Below, piece after piece: positions 16,139 to 23,981 of a stretch of DNA of 41,977 nt. Position 1 is the stretch's first letter. Every line of letters begins with the position of its first letter. The translations under genes were made by a program, and so were the position numbers. Source of the DNA: an archaeon (GTDB lineage Archaea; Nanobdellota; Nanobdellia; Woesearchaeales; UBA11576); assembly GCA_020052935.1 (NCBI GenBank), contig JAGVOD010000061.1:1-41977 (forward strand). Reading direction: 5' to 3'. The notes below the pieces were generated by a model, which was given only the letters and a program-made list of their open reading frames with translations, did no database searches and was not told where the DNA came from.

Positions 16139-16888
16139 TTATTCTAACAGCGTAAGCGCCATCATCAGGACCATGCCTGCTACGATGGCAAGCAGCTGCA
16201 GCAGGGAACGCGAGGGAGCCACTTCCTTGTGCATCTCAGGGATGAGGTCAGAGCCAGCTATGTAGATGAAGCCGCCAGCAGTAAAAGGGATGAGGAACTC
16301 TGAAAAGCCCTGTATCTTAGAACCGATGACCAGCGCGATGACAGTGCCGAGGACAGCGGCCAGTGCAGAGATGAAGTTCATCAGGATAGCCTTCTTCTTC
16401 TTGAAGCCGGCATGCAGCAATACGCCGAAGTCGCCGATCTCCTGAGGGATCTCGTGGAACACCACTGCAAGGGTGGTAGCGAATCCGAGCGGGACAGAAA
16501 CAAGGTAAGCGCCGCCGATGACCAACCCATCGATGAAGTTATGGAAACCATCACCTACCAGGTTCATCATGCCAACAGGGTGAGGATGGGACTTCGAGGT
16601 CGGGACATGGCAATGGCGCCAGTGTATGAACTTCTCAAGTATGAAGAACAGGACAAGGCCTGTGAGCAGGTACACAGGTATCGTGATCTTAAACCCATCT
16701 TCAGCAGCCTCGGGTATAAGGTGGAAGAAAGCATCGCCGAAAAGGCTGCCTGCAGAGAAGCTCACCATCAACAAAAGGAACCTTGACAGAAGCCTATCGC
16801 TGATGCTTAAAGTGAACACGCCGACAAGGGACATAAGGCTCACTACCAAGACGCTGAGCAATGAATAGAGCCATACTTCCGCAGCCAT
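16139..16888 (-). CDS. ZIP-family metal transporter
   Basis: The 249-residue protein has about eight transmembrane helices. The metal path is visible as 'NLVGDGFHNFIDGLVIGG' in TM4 (residues ~122-139) and 'VVFHEIPQEIGDFGVLL' in TM5 (~151-167), the paired HNxxDG and HExPxExGDF motifs of ZIP zinc/iron/manganese importers. A His-rich cytosolic loop 'HWRHCHVPTSKSHPHP' precedes TM4, as in many family members. The start ATG 16888 is preferred over the upstream frame to 16903 because a TATA box (GCTTAAATAAC, minus strand at ~16910-16920) puts transcription start at or near it, giving a leaderless mRNA. Zinc is the most likely cargo. Confidence 0.9.
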   Translation of the reverse strand: MAAEVWLYSLLSVLVVSLMSLVGVFTLSISDRLLSRFLLLMVSFSAGSLFGDAFFHLIPEAAEDGFKITIPVYLLTGLVLFFILEKFIHWRHCHVPTSKSHPHPVGMMNLVGDGFHNFIDGLVIGGAYLVSVPLGFATTLAVVFHEIPQEIGDFGVLLHAGFKKKKAILMNFISALAAVLGTVIALVIGSKIQGFSEFLIPFTAGGFIYIAGSDLIPEMHKEVAPSRSLLQLLAIVAGMVLMMALTLLE

Positions 16889-16977
16889 GACGTAGAAGAG
16901 CAAAGGGCGGTTATTTAAGCATTTCGTTAAAAAATCCCAGATAACATTTATTAATCCCCATCGCCCTATATAATATA

Positions 16978-17436
16978 ATGATACGCATCATCTTTGTAGG
17001 CAGGGTCAAGGAAGAGTGGCTGAGAGAGCAGATAGAGGAATACGTAACAAGGATAGGCCGCTTCATAAGGATAGACATAGACGAAGTCAAGGACGAGAAG
17101 ATACTAGGACGCGACTACGAGAAGATAAAGAAGGCAGAAGGAGAGAGGATACTCAACATACTCGGGGATGACTATGCCATAGCACTCGATGCCAACGGCA
17201 AGTCGCTGGACTCGCCTGAGTTCGCCAAGGCGCTGAAGAAAGCAGGCGACGACAACAAGAGGCTCACATTCGTGATTGGCGGGGCGCTGGGACTCCACGA
17301 CGACGTGCTCAAGCGATGCAACCTCAAGCTATCACTCTCAAGGATGACCTTCACAAACCAGATGGTGAGACTGCTGCTCGTAGAGCAGATATACCGCGCA
17401 TTCACGATACTCGCAGGGATGGAATACCACAAATGA
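16978..17436 (+). CDS. rlmH: RlmH-type SPOUT 23S rRNA pseudouridine methyltransferase
   Basis: The 152-residue protein is full length for the family (about 155). The N-terminus 'MIRIIFVGRVKEEWLREQIEEYVTRIGRF', the middle 'YAIALDANGKSLDSPEFAKAL', the glycine motif 'LTFVIGGALGLHDDVL' and the C-terminal knot 'LSLSRMTFTNQMVRLLLVEQIYRAFTILAGMEYHK' match RlmH throughout. In bacteria RlmH methylates pseudouridine in helix 69 of 23S rRNA at assembled ribosomes; the same target is assumed here. A TATA-like tatataata touches the ATG. Its last codon overlaps the next gene (ATGA, 17433-17436), so rRNA modification and diphthamide synthesis are coupled in a translation-maintenance unit. Confidence 0.93.
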   Translation: MIRIIFVGRVKEEWLREQIEEYVTRIGRFIRIDIDEVKDEKILGRDYEKIKKAEGERILNILGDDYAIALDANGKSLDSPEFAKALKKAGDDNKRLTFVIGGALGLHDDVLKRCNLKLSLSRMTFTNQMVRLLLVEQIYRAFTILAGMEYHK

Positions 17437-18062
17437 AACGGATATTCATCGAAGCAAAGGCCAGCATAGGCAAAGTAGAGTTCGACACTTCTTCCCTGCC
17501 AAAGAAGATAGGCATAGTCACGACGATACAATACCTCTCTGAGATGAAGAAGATAGTCGACTTCCTGTGGAAGAAAGACGTGAAGGCAGTCGTAGCAGGG
17601 CAGGTGCTGGGATGCAATTCATCCTCCGCAGACAAGCTGAAAGACGAGGTGGATGCGTTCCTGTATGTCGGCAGCGGGGAGTTCCACCCGATCGGGGTCG
17701 CGCTTCGGACCGGAAAGCAAGTCTTTGTGCTACATCCTGAATCGATGAAGATGAGCAAGGTCGAGCAAGCCGACGTCGACAGGATAAAAAAGAAGAAGAG
17801 AGGCATGCTGGCGAAATTCCATTCATCGAAAATAATAGGCGTCTTACTCACCACTAAAGAAGGCCAGAGCATGGTGCAAGGCGGACTCAAGAAAGTGTCT
17901 GAGCTAGAGAAGAAGTTCCCAGACAAGAAGTTCTACCACTTCATATGCGACACGCTGGACTACAACCAACTTCTTAACTTCCCTTTTGTCGAATGCTGGC
18001 TAAACACGATGTGCCCGAGAGTGATGGAAGATGTCAATGTGCTGAATGTAGAAGATATCTGA
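17433..18062 (+). CDS. Short Dph2-like diphthamide-synthesis protein lacking domain 1
   Basis: The 209-residue protein begins at the ATG overlapping the rlmH stop. It carries domains 2 and 3 of the archaeal Dph2 radical enzyme: 'IGIVTTIQYLSEMKK', 'GQVLGCNSSSA' with Cys61, 'VDAFLYVGSGEFHPIGVAL', and 'PFVECWLNTMCPRV' with Cys188 and Cys194. Archaeal Dph2 is normally ~340 residues, and its [4Fe-4S] cluster uses one cysteine from each of three domains. The first domain (about 100 residues with the first ligand) is missing, and the upstream frame is occupied by rlmH. It may work with a separate N-terminal protein, use Cys188 as a replacement ligand, or have changed function. The expected substrate would be elongation factor 2 histidine. 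Confidence 0.82.
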   Translation: MKRIFIEAKASIGKVEFDTSSLPKKIGIVTTIQYLSEMKKIVDFLWKKDVKAVVAGQVLGCNSSSADKLKDEVDAFLYVGSGEFHPIGVALRTGKQVFVLHPESMKMSKVEQADVDRIKKKKRGMLAKFHSSKIIGVLLTTKEGQSMVQGGLKKVSELEKKFPDKKFYHFICDTLDYNQLLNFPFVECWLNTMCPRVMEDVNVLNVEDI

Positions 18063-18072
18063 GAATCATCTC

Positions 18073-18981
18073 TTATAACTTCAGGTGGAGCGACGTCATC
18101 TCCTTATGTATGTATTCCATGTTCTTCCTGACAACCATCCTCTGATTTGACTTTGTGACTGGAAGGACTCCTTTTATCGCGCCTTCTATGGAGATTATGC
18201 CTGAATAGTTCTTGATCACTGAACCTATGACCCTGTCGAAATACCTGTGGTGGATGCGGGTCATGAAGAAAGGGACATGAGTCTTCTGGCTCGTGTGGCC
18301 GCTGATATGCACGTGGAATATCTTGCTCTTATGCATCTTATCGATGAACTCCAACGGCGCGTGCTCGCCATGAGTATAAGTATGGACGAGGTCGAAGGTC
18401 ACGCCCAGATTACTCATGCTGACGGCGTCAAGTATCTTATAGACGTGCTTCGACTCTGTGATGAACTCCCTTGGCTTGTTCTCCATCGGCTCCATGCCAA
18501 TCCTCACACCGCACCTCTTCGCGTACCTTGCTATTTTCCTGAAGGCAGCTATCTGGAGATACCAATATGCCTTGTCAGCACGCTCACCAGCATCGTCTGT
18601 GTGGCCAGGATGCACGGTCATCACCTTGAAGCCGAACCTCTTCGCGAGGTCAAGAGCATGAAGATGAGCATCTATTGAACGTGCGCGGACTGCCTCGTCC
18701 TTGGAACAGAGGTTATACTTGTCATGCGATGGAGAGCCGGGGTCATAAAGCGGCGCGTGGACCACACCTACCATCCTGTTCCGCTTCAACGCGGAGCGTA
18801 CTTTCTGCAAAGAGGTCTTCTTATGCTTCAGCTGCAGGTCAAGCTCCTCTGCCCACATCTCTATCGCGTCATAGCCGGCCTTACCAAGGATGTCTATCGC
18901 CTCGTGGATATCGTATAAAGAAAGTATATGACTAGAAGTCGCTATCTTGTTCTTCAGCTTAACTGCTCTCTTTTTGAACAT
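18073..18981 (-). CDS. AP-endonuclease-2/xylose-isomerase-like TIM-barrel protein
   Basis: From ATG 18981 the protein has 302 residues. The barrel pattern is visible: 'IDILGKAGYDAIEMWAEEL', 'VGVVHAPLYDPGSPS', 'VMTVHPGHTDDAGERADKAY' (metal-type His), 'VRIGMEPMENKP' (Glu ligand), 'GVTFDLVHTYTHG' (Asp/His ligands), 'IFHVHISGHTSQKTHVPF' (HxH region) and 'GIISIEGAIKG' (Glu). These are the conserved strand-end metal ligands of the endonuclease IV/sugar-isomerase superfamily. Repair endonuclease or sugar epimerase cannot be separated by eye. The upstream in-frame ATG at 19014 is rejected, because it lies within the TATA box (TTTAAATATGTATTTATA on the minus strand). Confidence 0.8.
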   Translation of the reverse strand: MFKKRAVKLKNKIATSSHILSLYDIHEAIDILGKAGYDAIEMWAEELDLQLKHKKTSLQKVRSALKRNRMVGVVHAPLYDPGSPSHDKYNLCSKDEAVRARSIDAHLHALDLAKRFGFKVMTVHPGHTDDAGERADKAYWYLQIAAFRKIARYAKRCGVRIGMEPMENKPREFITESKHVYKILDAVSMSNLGVTFDLVHTYTHGEHAPLEFIDKMHKSKIFHVHISGHTSQKTHVPFFMTRIHHRYFDRVIGSVIKNYSGIISIEGAIKGVLPVTKSNQRMVVRKNMEYIHKEMTSLHLKL

Positions 18982-19028
18982 AGATGAGAAAGATATAAAT
19001 ACATATTTAAACATATCTCACCAATAAA

Positions 19029-19192
19029 GGCACCGTCCTAAATCTCGCCAAAGGCTCGGCCAGCGCCAGGTTCGGCGAGCAAGTCTATTGCCGAGTGGGC
19101 TGTCCCCCCGGATGGGGCGTCCCCCGACAACGCCCGCGAATAATAAGCGAAGTCGCCTCACAAAAGGCGCTGGCTCCATTTAGTACGGTGCC
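19029..19192. repeat. Palindromic element, copy D (divergent ends)
   Basis: Ends GGCACCGTCCTAAAT (19029-19043) and ATTTAGTACGGTGCC (19178-19192) pair at 14 of 15 positions. A second perfect 9-bp pair, GCCAGCGCC (19059-19067)/GGCGCTGGC (19166-19174), lies inside. The core GGGCTGTCCCCCCGGATGGGG...CGTCCCCCGACAACGCCC keeps the C-G-C run order of copies A-C, E and F, but its stem reads GTC...GAC instead of GAC...GTC. The right end is 16 bases before the deacetylase ATG, so if transcribed this would form a structured 5' leader for that gene. Confidence 0.65.
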
Positions 19193-19208
19193 ACCAAGAG
19201 GGGTGAAG

Positions 19209-20258
19209 ATGCAGCTTATATCACATCCAATATTCTTGAGACATGACATGCCAGGGCATCCTGAAAATGCTGCCAGGATAGCCAAAGCGATGAAGACATT
19301 CAAGCACGAGCTTGCGAAGAACGGAGAACAATACCTCACCAAGATCCACACACAGAGATACATAGACAGAGTCAAGAAAGCGTCAGCTGAAGCAGGCAGA
19401 GGATTCAAGTTCCTGGATGCTGGTGAAACATATGCCTGCGCTGAGACATACAAGGCAGCGTGCTATGCTGTCGGGGCAGCAGTGGCTGCGGCAGAATACG
19501 CGCGCAAGAAGAAGAACGCATTCGCGCTGGTCAGGCCGCCAGGACACCACGCGCACCCAGACTGGACAAACGGATTCTGCGTGTTCAACAACATAGCCAT
19601 CGCCTCTGCCTACCTCGCAGAGAAAGACGAACGCGTACTGATACTTGACATAGACCTCCACAGGGGAGACGGGACATCAGACTGCGTCACTAGACTTAAC
19701 CAAGAGATGGAGAACAGGCTATATTACTTCTCGATAAACCAGCACGGCATATTCCCAGGAGCCAGCATAGACGAAGGCAACGTGCACAACATCTACCTTG
19801 ACTTCGGCACGAGCGAAGATGAGTACATCACAGTGCTGAAGAAAGAAGTGCCGGCGCTGATGTCTCGCTTCAAGCCCACCATCGTAGCGATATCTGCCGG
19901 GTTCGACTCATTCGCCAAAGACAAAGAGACACACTCAGCGACACTGGGATGCGGACTCTCCCTGACAAAGAAGACTGTAATCGAGCTAAAGAAGATGCTG
20001 GAAAAAATACCTTACTTCGCAGTGCTGGAAGGAGGATACAACCCAGACAGCGTCGTCGAGGGAGTTGGGGCATTCTTGGGGATAAATGTGCCGGAACCGA
20101 AGAAGAAAGAAGCGAAGGCGATAAAGAAGATCGCAGTCAAGAAGAAATCAGTACAAAAAATAATAACCAAGAAGCCTTCGGCAAAAACAAGACACAAGAA
20201 GATTCCTTTGACCAAGGCGAATATGAAAGCGGCAAAGAAGACAAAGAGAAAAAAGTGA
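19209..20258 (+). CDS. Histone deacetylase-family protein with basic C-terminal tail
   Basis: From ATG 19209 (after GAGGGGTGAAG) the protein has 349 residues. The HDAC/AcuC/acetylpolyamine-amidohydrolase core is complete: 'LVRPPGHHAHPDWTNGFCVFNN' with the His113-His114 dyad, 'ILDIDLHRGDGTSD' with zinc ligands Asp149 and His151, 'ISAGFDSFAKD' with Asp233, and 'VLEGGYNPD'. After residue ~297 comes a 50-residue Lys-rich tail (KKKEAKAIKKIAVKKKS...KAAKKTKRKK) resembling a histone-tail or DNA-binding extension. The natural substrate may be acetylated histones, Alba-like proteins or acetylpolyamines; the sequence does not decide. The ORF is open back to 19095, inside the palindromic element, which is not credible coding. 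Confidence 0.9.
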   Translation: MQLISHPIFLRHDMPGHPENAARIAKAMKTFKHELAKNGEQYLTKIHTQRYIDRVKKASAEAGRGFKFLDAGETYACAETYKAACYAVGAAVAAAEYARKKKNAFALVRPPGHHAHPDWTNGFCVFNNIAIASAYLAEKDERVLILDIDLHRGDGTSDCVTRLNQEMENRLYYFSINQHGIFPGASIDEGNVHNIYLDFGTSEDEYITVLKKEVPALMSRFKPTIVAISAGFDSFAKDKETHSATLGCGLSLTKKTVIELKKMLEKIPYFAVLEGGYNPDSVVEGVGAFLGINVPEPKKKEAKAIKKIAVKKKSVQKIITKKPSAKTRHKKIPLTKANMKAAKKTKRKK

Positions 20259-20351
20259 AAAGAAAAGCAGCGTAGATCCACCGACTCATATTCTCTATTT
20301 CATCACGTTCCTTATCACTGCTTCACCTATCAAAGATTTCAGCACTGGCGC

Positions 20352-20705
20352 CTATGGATTACCTACCAGGTCCTTTATCAAAGCAGCAAGCACTTTCTCA
20401 GTGTCCTTGCCCTGCAGCAGATAGGCTTCTGTTAGCAGCCAAAGAGCCTGAGGGTGGCCCTCAAGATCCCGCGGAACACGCTCGCCCAAAGCGCCCACTA
20501 GCTTCGCGGCAGCCTCTATGTCCGAGTGGGTAGGGTAAGGAGCACTATCCTTCTGGGCAGCCAACGTAAGCCTTGCGAAAGCAAGAGAGTATGATGCCTG
20601 AGAATAGTCGTGCTTGCGCACAGAGACAAACTCTTCCTGAGTCAACTCACCGTAACGTTCCGTGTAGACACCAAAGGTAACCGAATCAACAGAATCTTCA
20701 GCCAT
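20352..20705 (-). CDS. Small hypothetical protein, helical repeat-like
   Basis: The 117-residue protein starts at ATG 20705 after GGTGATTGC. It has no signal peptide. Residues ~20-110 read as a series of amphipathic helices ('SQASYSLAFARLTLAAQKD', 'HSDIEAAAKLVGALGERVP', 'HPQALWLLTEAYLLQGKDTEKVLAALIKDLV'), consistent with a TPR-like scaffold of about three helix pairs. No family was identified. The neighbouring genes on both sides are plus-strand. A TATA-like stretch (minus strand TTATATAATCC, ~20735) sits upstream of the start. Confidence 0.6.
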   Translation of the reverse strand: MAEDSVDSVTFGVYTERYGELTQEEFVSVRKHDYSQASYSLAFARLTLAAQKDSAPYPTHSDIEAAAKLVGALGERVPRDLEGHPQALWLLTEAYLLQGKDTEKVLAALIKDLVGNP

Positions 20706-20843
20706 GCAATCACCTTCATCCATTCTCTAAACAGGATTATATAAAACTTTCGTTTTGTAATCACTCGTTGGTAGTCATTTTCGATATATTTAAATAACTG
20801 CTTCATCTACCTGTAAAAAACCGTTCAGGGGCTTATTGAGACC

Positions 20844-21383
20844 ATGGCATTTTTCGCAAGCGACAATCCTATAGCACTTTTCTTAGCCCTAGTAGTCGTC
20901 ATATCAGTACTAAAGATATGGCTCAGCAAGCGCAAGTGGTTCGCAGGCAAGAAAGAGGCATACATGCTGCCAATACTGATCGTCTTGGTCATATTCCTCA
21001 TAGCATATCGGCCTCTGCTCAGCATGATAAGCTACGGCCTCCCTTACTTCATAATGGTCGTCGTGTTCCTGTTCGCGCTGGGCGCCATCATGTTCGTGCT
21101 CGGCATGCGCAAGGACAAGATCTGGCCAGAGCTTAAGGACGTCGGCCCCTTGAGGATCGCAGTGTACATATTCATATTCTGCATAATCGCGCTCTCGATA
21201 AGCCATGTCTACGGCGATAAGCTGCTCCAAGACAAGTCAGTGTCCCTTACAGACGCCACGACCTCATCGCAGGAACCTGTAGAGATAGACTTCTCGCCCA
21301 TATTCACAAAGCAAGTCCTGGGAACGATATTCGTCTTCATAGTGCTGGGATTCGTGTTCGTCTGCGTCAATTTCTCGCAGTGA
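20844..21383 (+). CDS. Integral membrane protein, 179 residues, unknown function
   Basis: Five hydrophobic helices can be counted at residues ~8-24, 37-55, 58-88 (long, probably two), 107-127 and 159-176. Basic loops follow the first helix (SKRKWFAGKKE) and the third (GMRKDKIWPELKD). A periplasmic-side loop (~128-155, 'YGDKLLQDKSVSLTDATTSSQEPVEIDFSP') contains the only polar domain. No known transporter motif was recognised. The promoter is clear: gatatatttaaataact at ~20782-20798. It ends two bases from the convergent 506-residue gene. Confidence 0.7.
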   Translation: MAFFASDNPIALFLALVVVISVLKIWLSKRKWFAGKKEAYMLPILIVLVIFLIAYRPLLSMISYGLPYFIMVVVFLFALGAIMFVLGMRKDKIWPELKDVGPLRIAVYIFIFCIIALSISHVYGDKLLQDKSVSLTDATTSSQEPVEIDFSPIFTKQVLGTIFVFIVLGFVFVCVNFSQ

Positions 21384-21385
21384 GA

Positions 21386-22906
21386 TCAAGAAAGCAACAT
21401 CTTCTTCATACAATCCCTAGCGACAGCGAAGTCAGTAGTGTAAGTCCGAGCATAACCACGCTCTGACGCATTCGCCATGTTGAGCCACTCCCTCTCGCCG
21501 CGGTTAGCCACTTTTATGTCACCGCCATCCTTCCTGACGAACAATGACCTTGAGGTGCGCTGCTCGAAATCCAGCTGCTCATCGAGCGGGAACAGGAAAG
21601 GACTCAAGACAGTATCACCCTGATGTACAGCCCGGTCCATGTAAGTGCAGGCCAGGGCGACGACATGCATGCAGAAATACACAAAGTCATATTCCTTGCG
21701 CTGATGCAGCCTTCCGATATACTTCAAGTCCTTGCAGTGGCACAGACCACTTATGTCAGCCCACAAGGAATACGCCTTCGGAGGCAGAGGCCTGCGGAAA
21801 TCAGATATGTAATTGACCAAAGGATCATACTTTGTCCTCGCGCCTGAGCGCGACATTGTCTCGCCCTCTGCGCCGTGCGCATAAAGCTTGCTTATGGAAG
21901 TGACGTCAGAGACGCGCACATCCTGGCCATGCGCCAGCAGATCCTCCAAGAAAGAAGAATAAAGATGCATCCGCATGCCGACAGAGTTGTTCGTCGTGAG
22001 GAAAGTCTTCTGATGAAAGACGTCGAAGCCGCGGAAGATCATGGTAAGGTAATTCACGTCAGGCCTGAGCTGCGAAAAAGCGTGCCTGAATGTAGCCTCA
22101 GGAGTCCTCTTGGCTTCCTCAAACTCCTCCTTGGTCTTCTTGCTCTCCAGCAGATAGACCGGCTGGAACTGCATAAGATCAGAAGCCACATCATAAGCCC
22201 TGTGCCTGAACTCAGGGCTGCGGAACAAATCCCTGGCGTGACGACGGGCTTTCGCATGACGAGAATCATTCCTGTCGTGGTAGATAGTATCGAGATCGAC
22301 ATCATAGACCTTCTTTATCTCCTCATCGACAAGATAATTGATGTATACCCTGAACGCTTCTTCCTTGCCCATCATCGGGTCCTTCAACAGCTTCTGCGAG
22401 AATGGAGCAGGAAGCTCGAACTGTCTGTGCAGGAGAGGGACTTGGAAATCAGCAGCATCACGGACTGTCTTTGCGACATCGGCGCGGTCAGTAACATCGA
22501 TGACAATGCCTCTCTGCCTCAGGTAATCCATCGCCTTCTTGTAGCTGCTCACCCTGGAAGGCTCTGGCAAAGCAGCAAGAGCATCTACGACAGGAACTCC
22601 ACGGTCTGTCTGGGCGACAATGCATTCCAGCACTGCCTTGTTAGAACGCTGCTCGTCAAGCTTTTTCCTGGCAGCGAGATTTGAAGGAGCATGGTCGACT
22701 ATGCGAGACGTATCAGCGACACGCATCTCTAATTCAGATATGCCTTTCTGTATGGTCTGGAGCTCATTGCCTGCGTATCTTTTCAGACGGTCCCGCATGA
22801 CAGCGAGACGCGCATTATACTTGTGTATAGCACCGAGGACTACATCCTGCTTCTCAGGCTGCGCAAGCAGCTTATCCCTGACTTTGTCTGGATTGATGTC
22901 TGTCAT
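21386..22906 (-). CDS. Large hypothetical protein, 506 residues
   Basis: I do not recognise this protein. The N-terminal ~90 residues are a coiled coil ('VLGAIHKYNARLAVMRDRLKRYAGNELQTIQKGISELEMRV'). A helical middle follows with 'YINYLVDEEIKKVYDVDLDTIYHDRND' and a basic block 'SRHAKARRHARDLFRSPEFRHRAYD'. The C-terminal region contains 'ISGLCHCKDLKYIGRLHQRKEYDFVYFCMHVVALACTYMDRAVHQGD', with a C-x-C and two further Cys/His positions that could bind metal. There are no transmembrane segments. It is longer than most neighbours and has typical host codon use, so it is probably a lineage-specific ancestral gene rather than recent cargo. Confidence 0.68.
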   Translation of the reverse strand: MTDINPDKVRDKLLAQPEKQDVVLGAIHKYNARLAVMRDRLKRYAGNELQTIQKGISELEMRVADTSRIVDHAPSNLAARKKLDEQRSNKAVLECIVAQTDRGVPVVDALAALPEPSRVSSYKKAMDYLRQRGIVIDVTDRADVAKTVRDAADFQVPLLHRQFELPAPFSQKLLKDPMMGKEEAFRVYINYLVDEEIKKVYDVDLDTIYHDRNDSRHAKARRHARDLFRSPEFRHRAYDVASDLMQFQPVYLLESKKTKEEFEEAKRTPEATFRHAFSQLRPDVNYLTMIFRGFDVFHQKTFLTTNNSVGMRMHLYSSFLEDLLAHGQDVRVSDVTSISKLYAHGAEGETMSRSGARTKYDPLVNYISDFRRPLPPKAYSLWADISGLCHCKDLKYIGRLHQRKEYDFVYFCMHVVALACTYMDRAVHQGDTVLSPFLFPLDEQLDFEQRTSRSLFVRKDGGDIKVANRGEREWLNMANASERGYARTYTTDFAVARDCMKKMLLS

Positions 22907-23111
22907 AACGTACCTGTAAGCAAAGGTGTTATTTAAAATAGTGTGGTGATATTAGTTACCATCAAAAACTGAGCGAAAGAAAACAAAAAAGGGTGAGTCT
23001 GAAGGGGTTCGAGAGGATATTACCTAATTGCCTGTAAAGTACCTAATTTCCGAATTTTTACACAGTTTATTTATAAATAAATAGTAATCTTTATATAGTA
23101 GTATGCCATAG

Positions 23112-23129
23112 TACTAGGTATACTTAGTA
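23112..23129. promoter_or_regulatory. Palindromic operator before the AT-rich two-gene island
   Basis: TACTAGGTATACTTAGTA is an 18-base near-palindrome (16 of 18 positions symmetric, centre GTATAC). It sits ~40 bases downstream of a TATA region (ttatttataaataaat, 23066-23081) and seven bases before the GTG start, overlapping the expected transcript start/leader. The first gene encodes a ribbon-helix-helix-like segment, so autoregulation is a reasonable inference. Confidence 0.5.
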
Positions 23130-23135
23130 TCTAAG

Positions 23136-23981
23136 GTGTTTCAATTGTTGCAAAAACAAGCGAATTCAAACAATAATGTAAAAAATAGAAACAGAGAGTT
23201 TTTTGAACAGTTAGTTGAAAACATGGAGGATTCAAGGAAGAAAGACCTCGAGCTATTTCTTAAAGGCTTAAGTTCAGATTTCAAAAATGTATCTGACACT
23301 GCTGCCCTGCCAAAAAGAACAAAAAACATCAAAGTCGATGTAGATGTTTGGGAAACCCTGAATGTTCTGAAAGAGAGGGATCAGACATTCAACGATGTAA
23401 TTGCAAAAATGCTAGGGTCAACAACACAAACAAAAGGTAATAAGAACCTTTTGGCGATCAAGTATAAAAGAAAAAGGGCATTCTTTACGACAACTTTTGC
23501 AGGTCAACAATTAGGTTGTGAATTTGAATATAATGATTCGAAGGGTGTAAAGAATGATTTCACGCTCGATGTACAGATAAAAAAAGTTTTCATCGGGAAA
23601 AAGACCATGTCTGCTTCTGAATTTTTCGGGGTTGACAACACACATAAACACTACTCTAAGGATTATCTAATATTATACTTGAAGTCAATAACTGTTGCTC
23701 TGCGTAAAGAGTTCAGGATATCCTTTAAGGAGAATGCACTCAGAAATGATTATGAGAATCTGGTTCTATGGCGCAAATTATACTATGAACATGGACTCAG
23801 TGAAGATTCTTTCACCTCTGACGTGGAAGATCCTTTAAGATTAAGTGAGGAAGAACCGGTTACTGACGAGTGGAAGCGCAGTATTCAGTCATCTCTTGCA
23901 AACAAGATGAGTTCGGAATGGAATCGCTTAACTTATGAACAACAGCTAATGATGCAGTTTAATATCCAGAGGAGAGAGTAA
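23136..23981 (+). CDS. Hypothetical protein with ribbon-helix-helix/VapB-like segment
   Basis: The 281-residue protein begins at GTG 23136 after CTAAGGTG. Residues ~60-92, 'KRTKNIKVDVDVWETLNVLKERDQTFNDVIAKML', match the archaeal antitoxin-type ribbon-helix-helix (beta strand then 'V.e.L..lk...eTF.dVI..ml'), a DNA-binding dimer fold. The rest is unrecognised: a beta-rich middle (~100-150) and a Glu/Asp-rich C-terminal helical portion. Base composition is clearly lower in GC than the flanks, and codons such as AAA, AAT and TTT are common, in contrast to the AAG/AAC/TTC of neighbours. This suggests recent acquisition. The next gene begins on the base after its stop codon. Confidence 0.65.
   Translation: MFQLLQKQANSNNNVKNRNREFFEQLVENMEDSRKKDLELFLKGLSSDFKNVSDTAALPKRTKNIKVDVDVWETLNVLKERDQTFNDVIAKMLGSTTQTKGNKNLLAIKYKRKRAFFTTTFAGQQLGCEFEYNDSKGVKNDFTLDVQIKKVFIGKKTMSASEFFGVDNTHKHYSKDYLILYLKSITVALRKEFRISFKENALRNDYENLVLWRKLYYEHGLSEDSFTSDVEDPLRLSEEEPVTDEWKRSIQSSLANKMSSEWNRLTYEQQLMMQFNIQRRE

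Noticed and set aside
19095-19208. N-terminal extension of the deacetylase
   Set aside because: This segment lies within the palindromic element; the family's usual start matches ATG 19209, which has a ribosome site.
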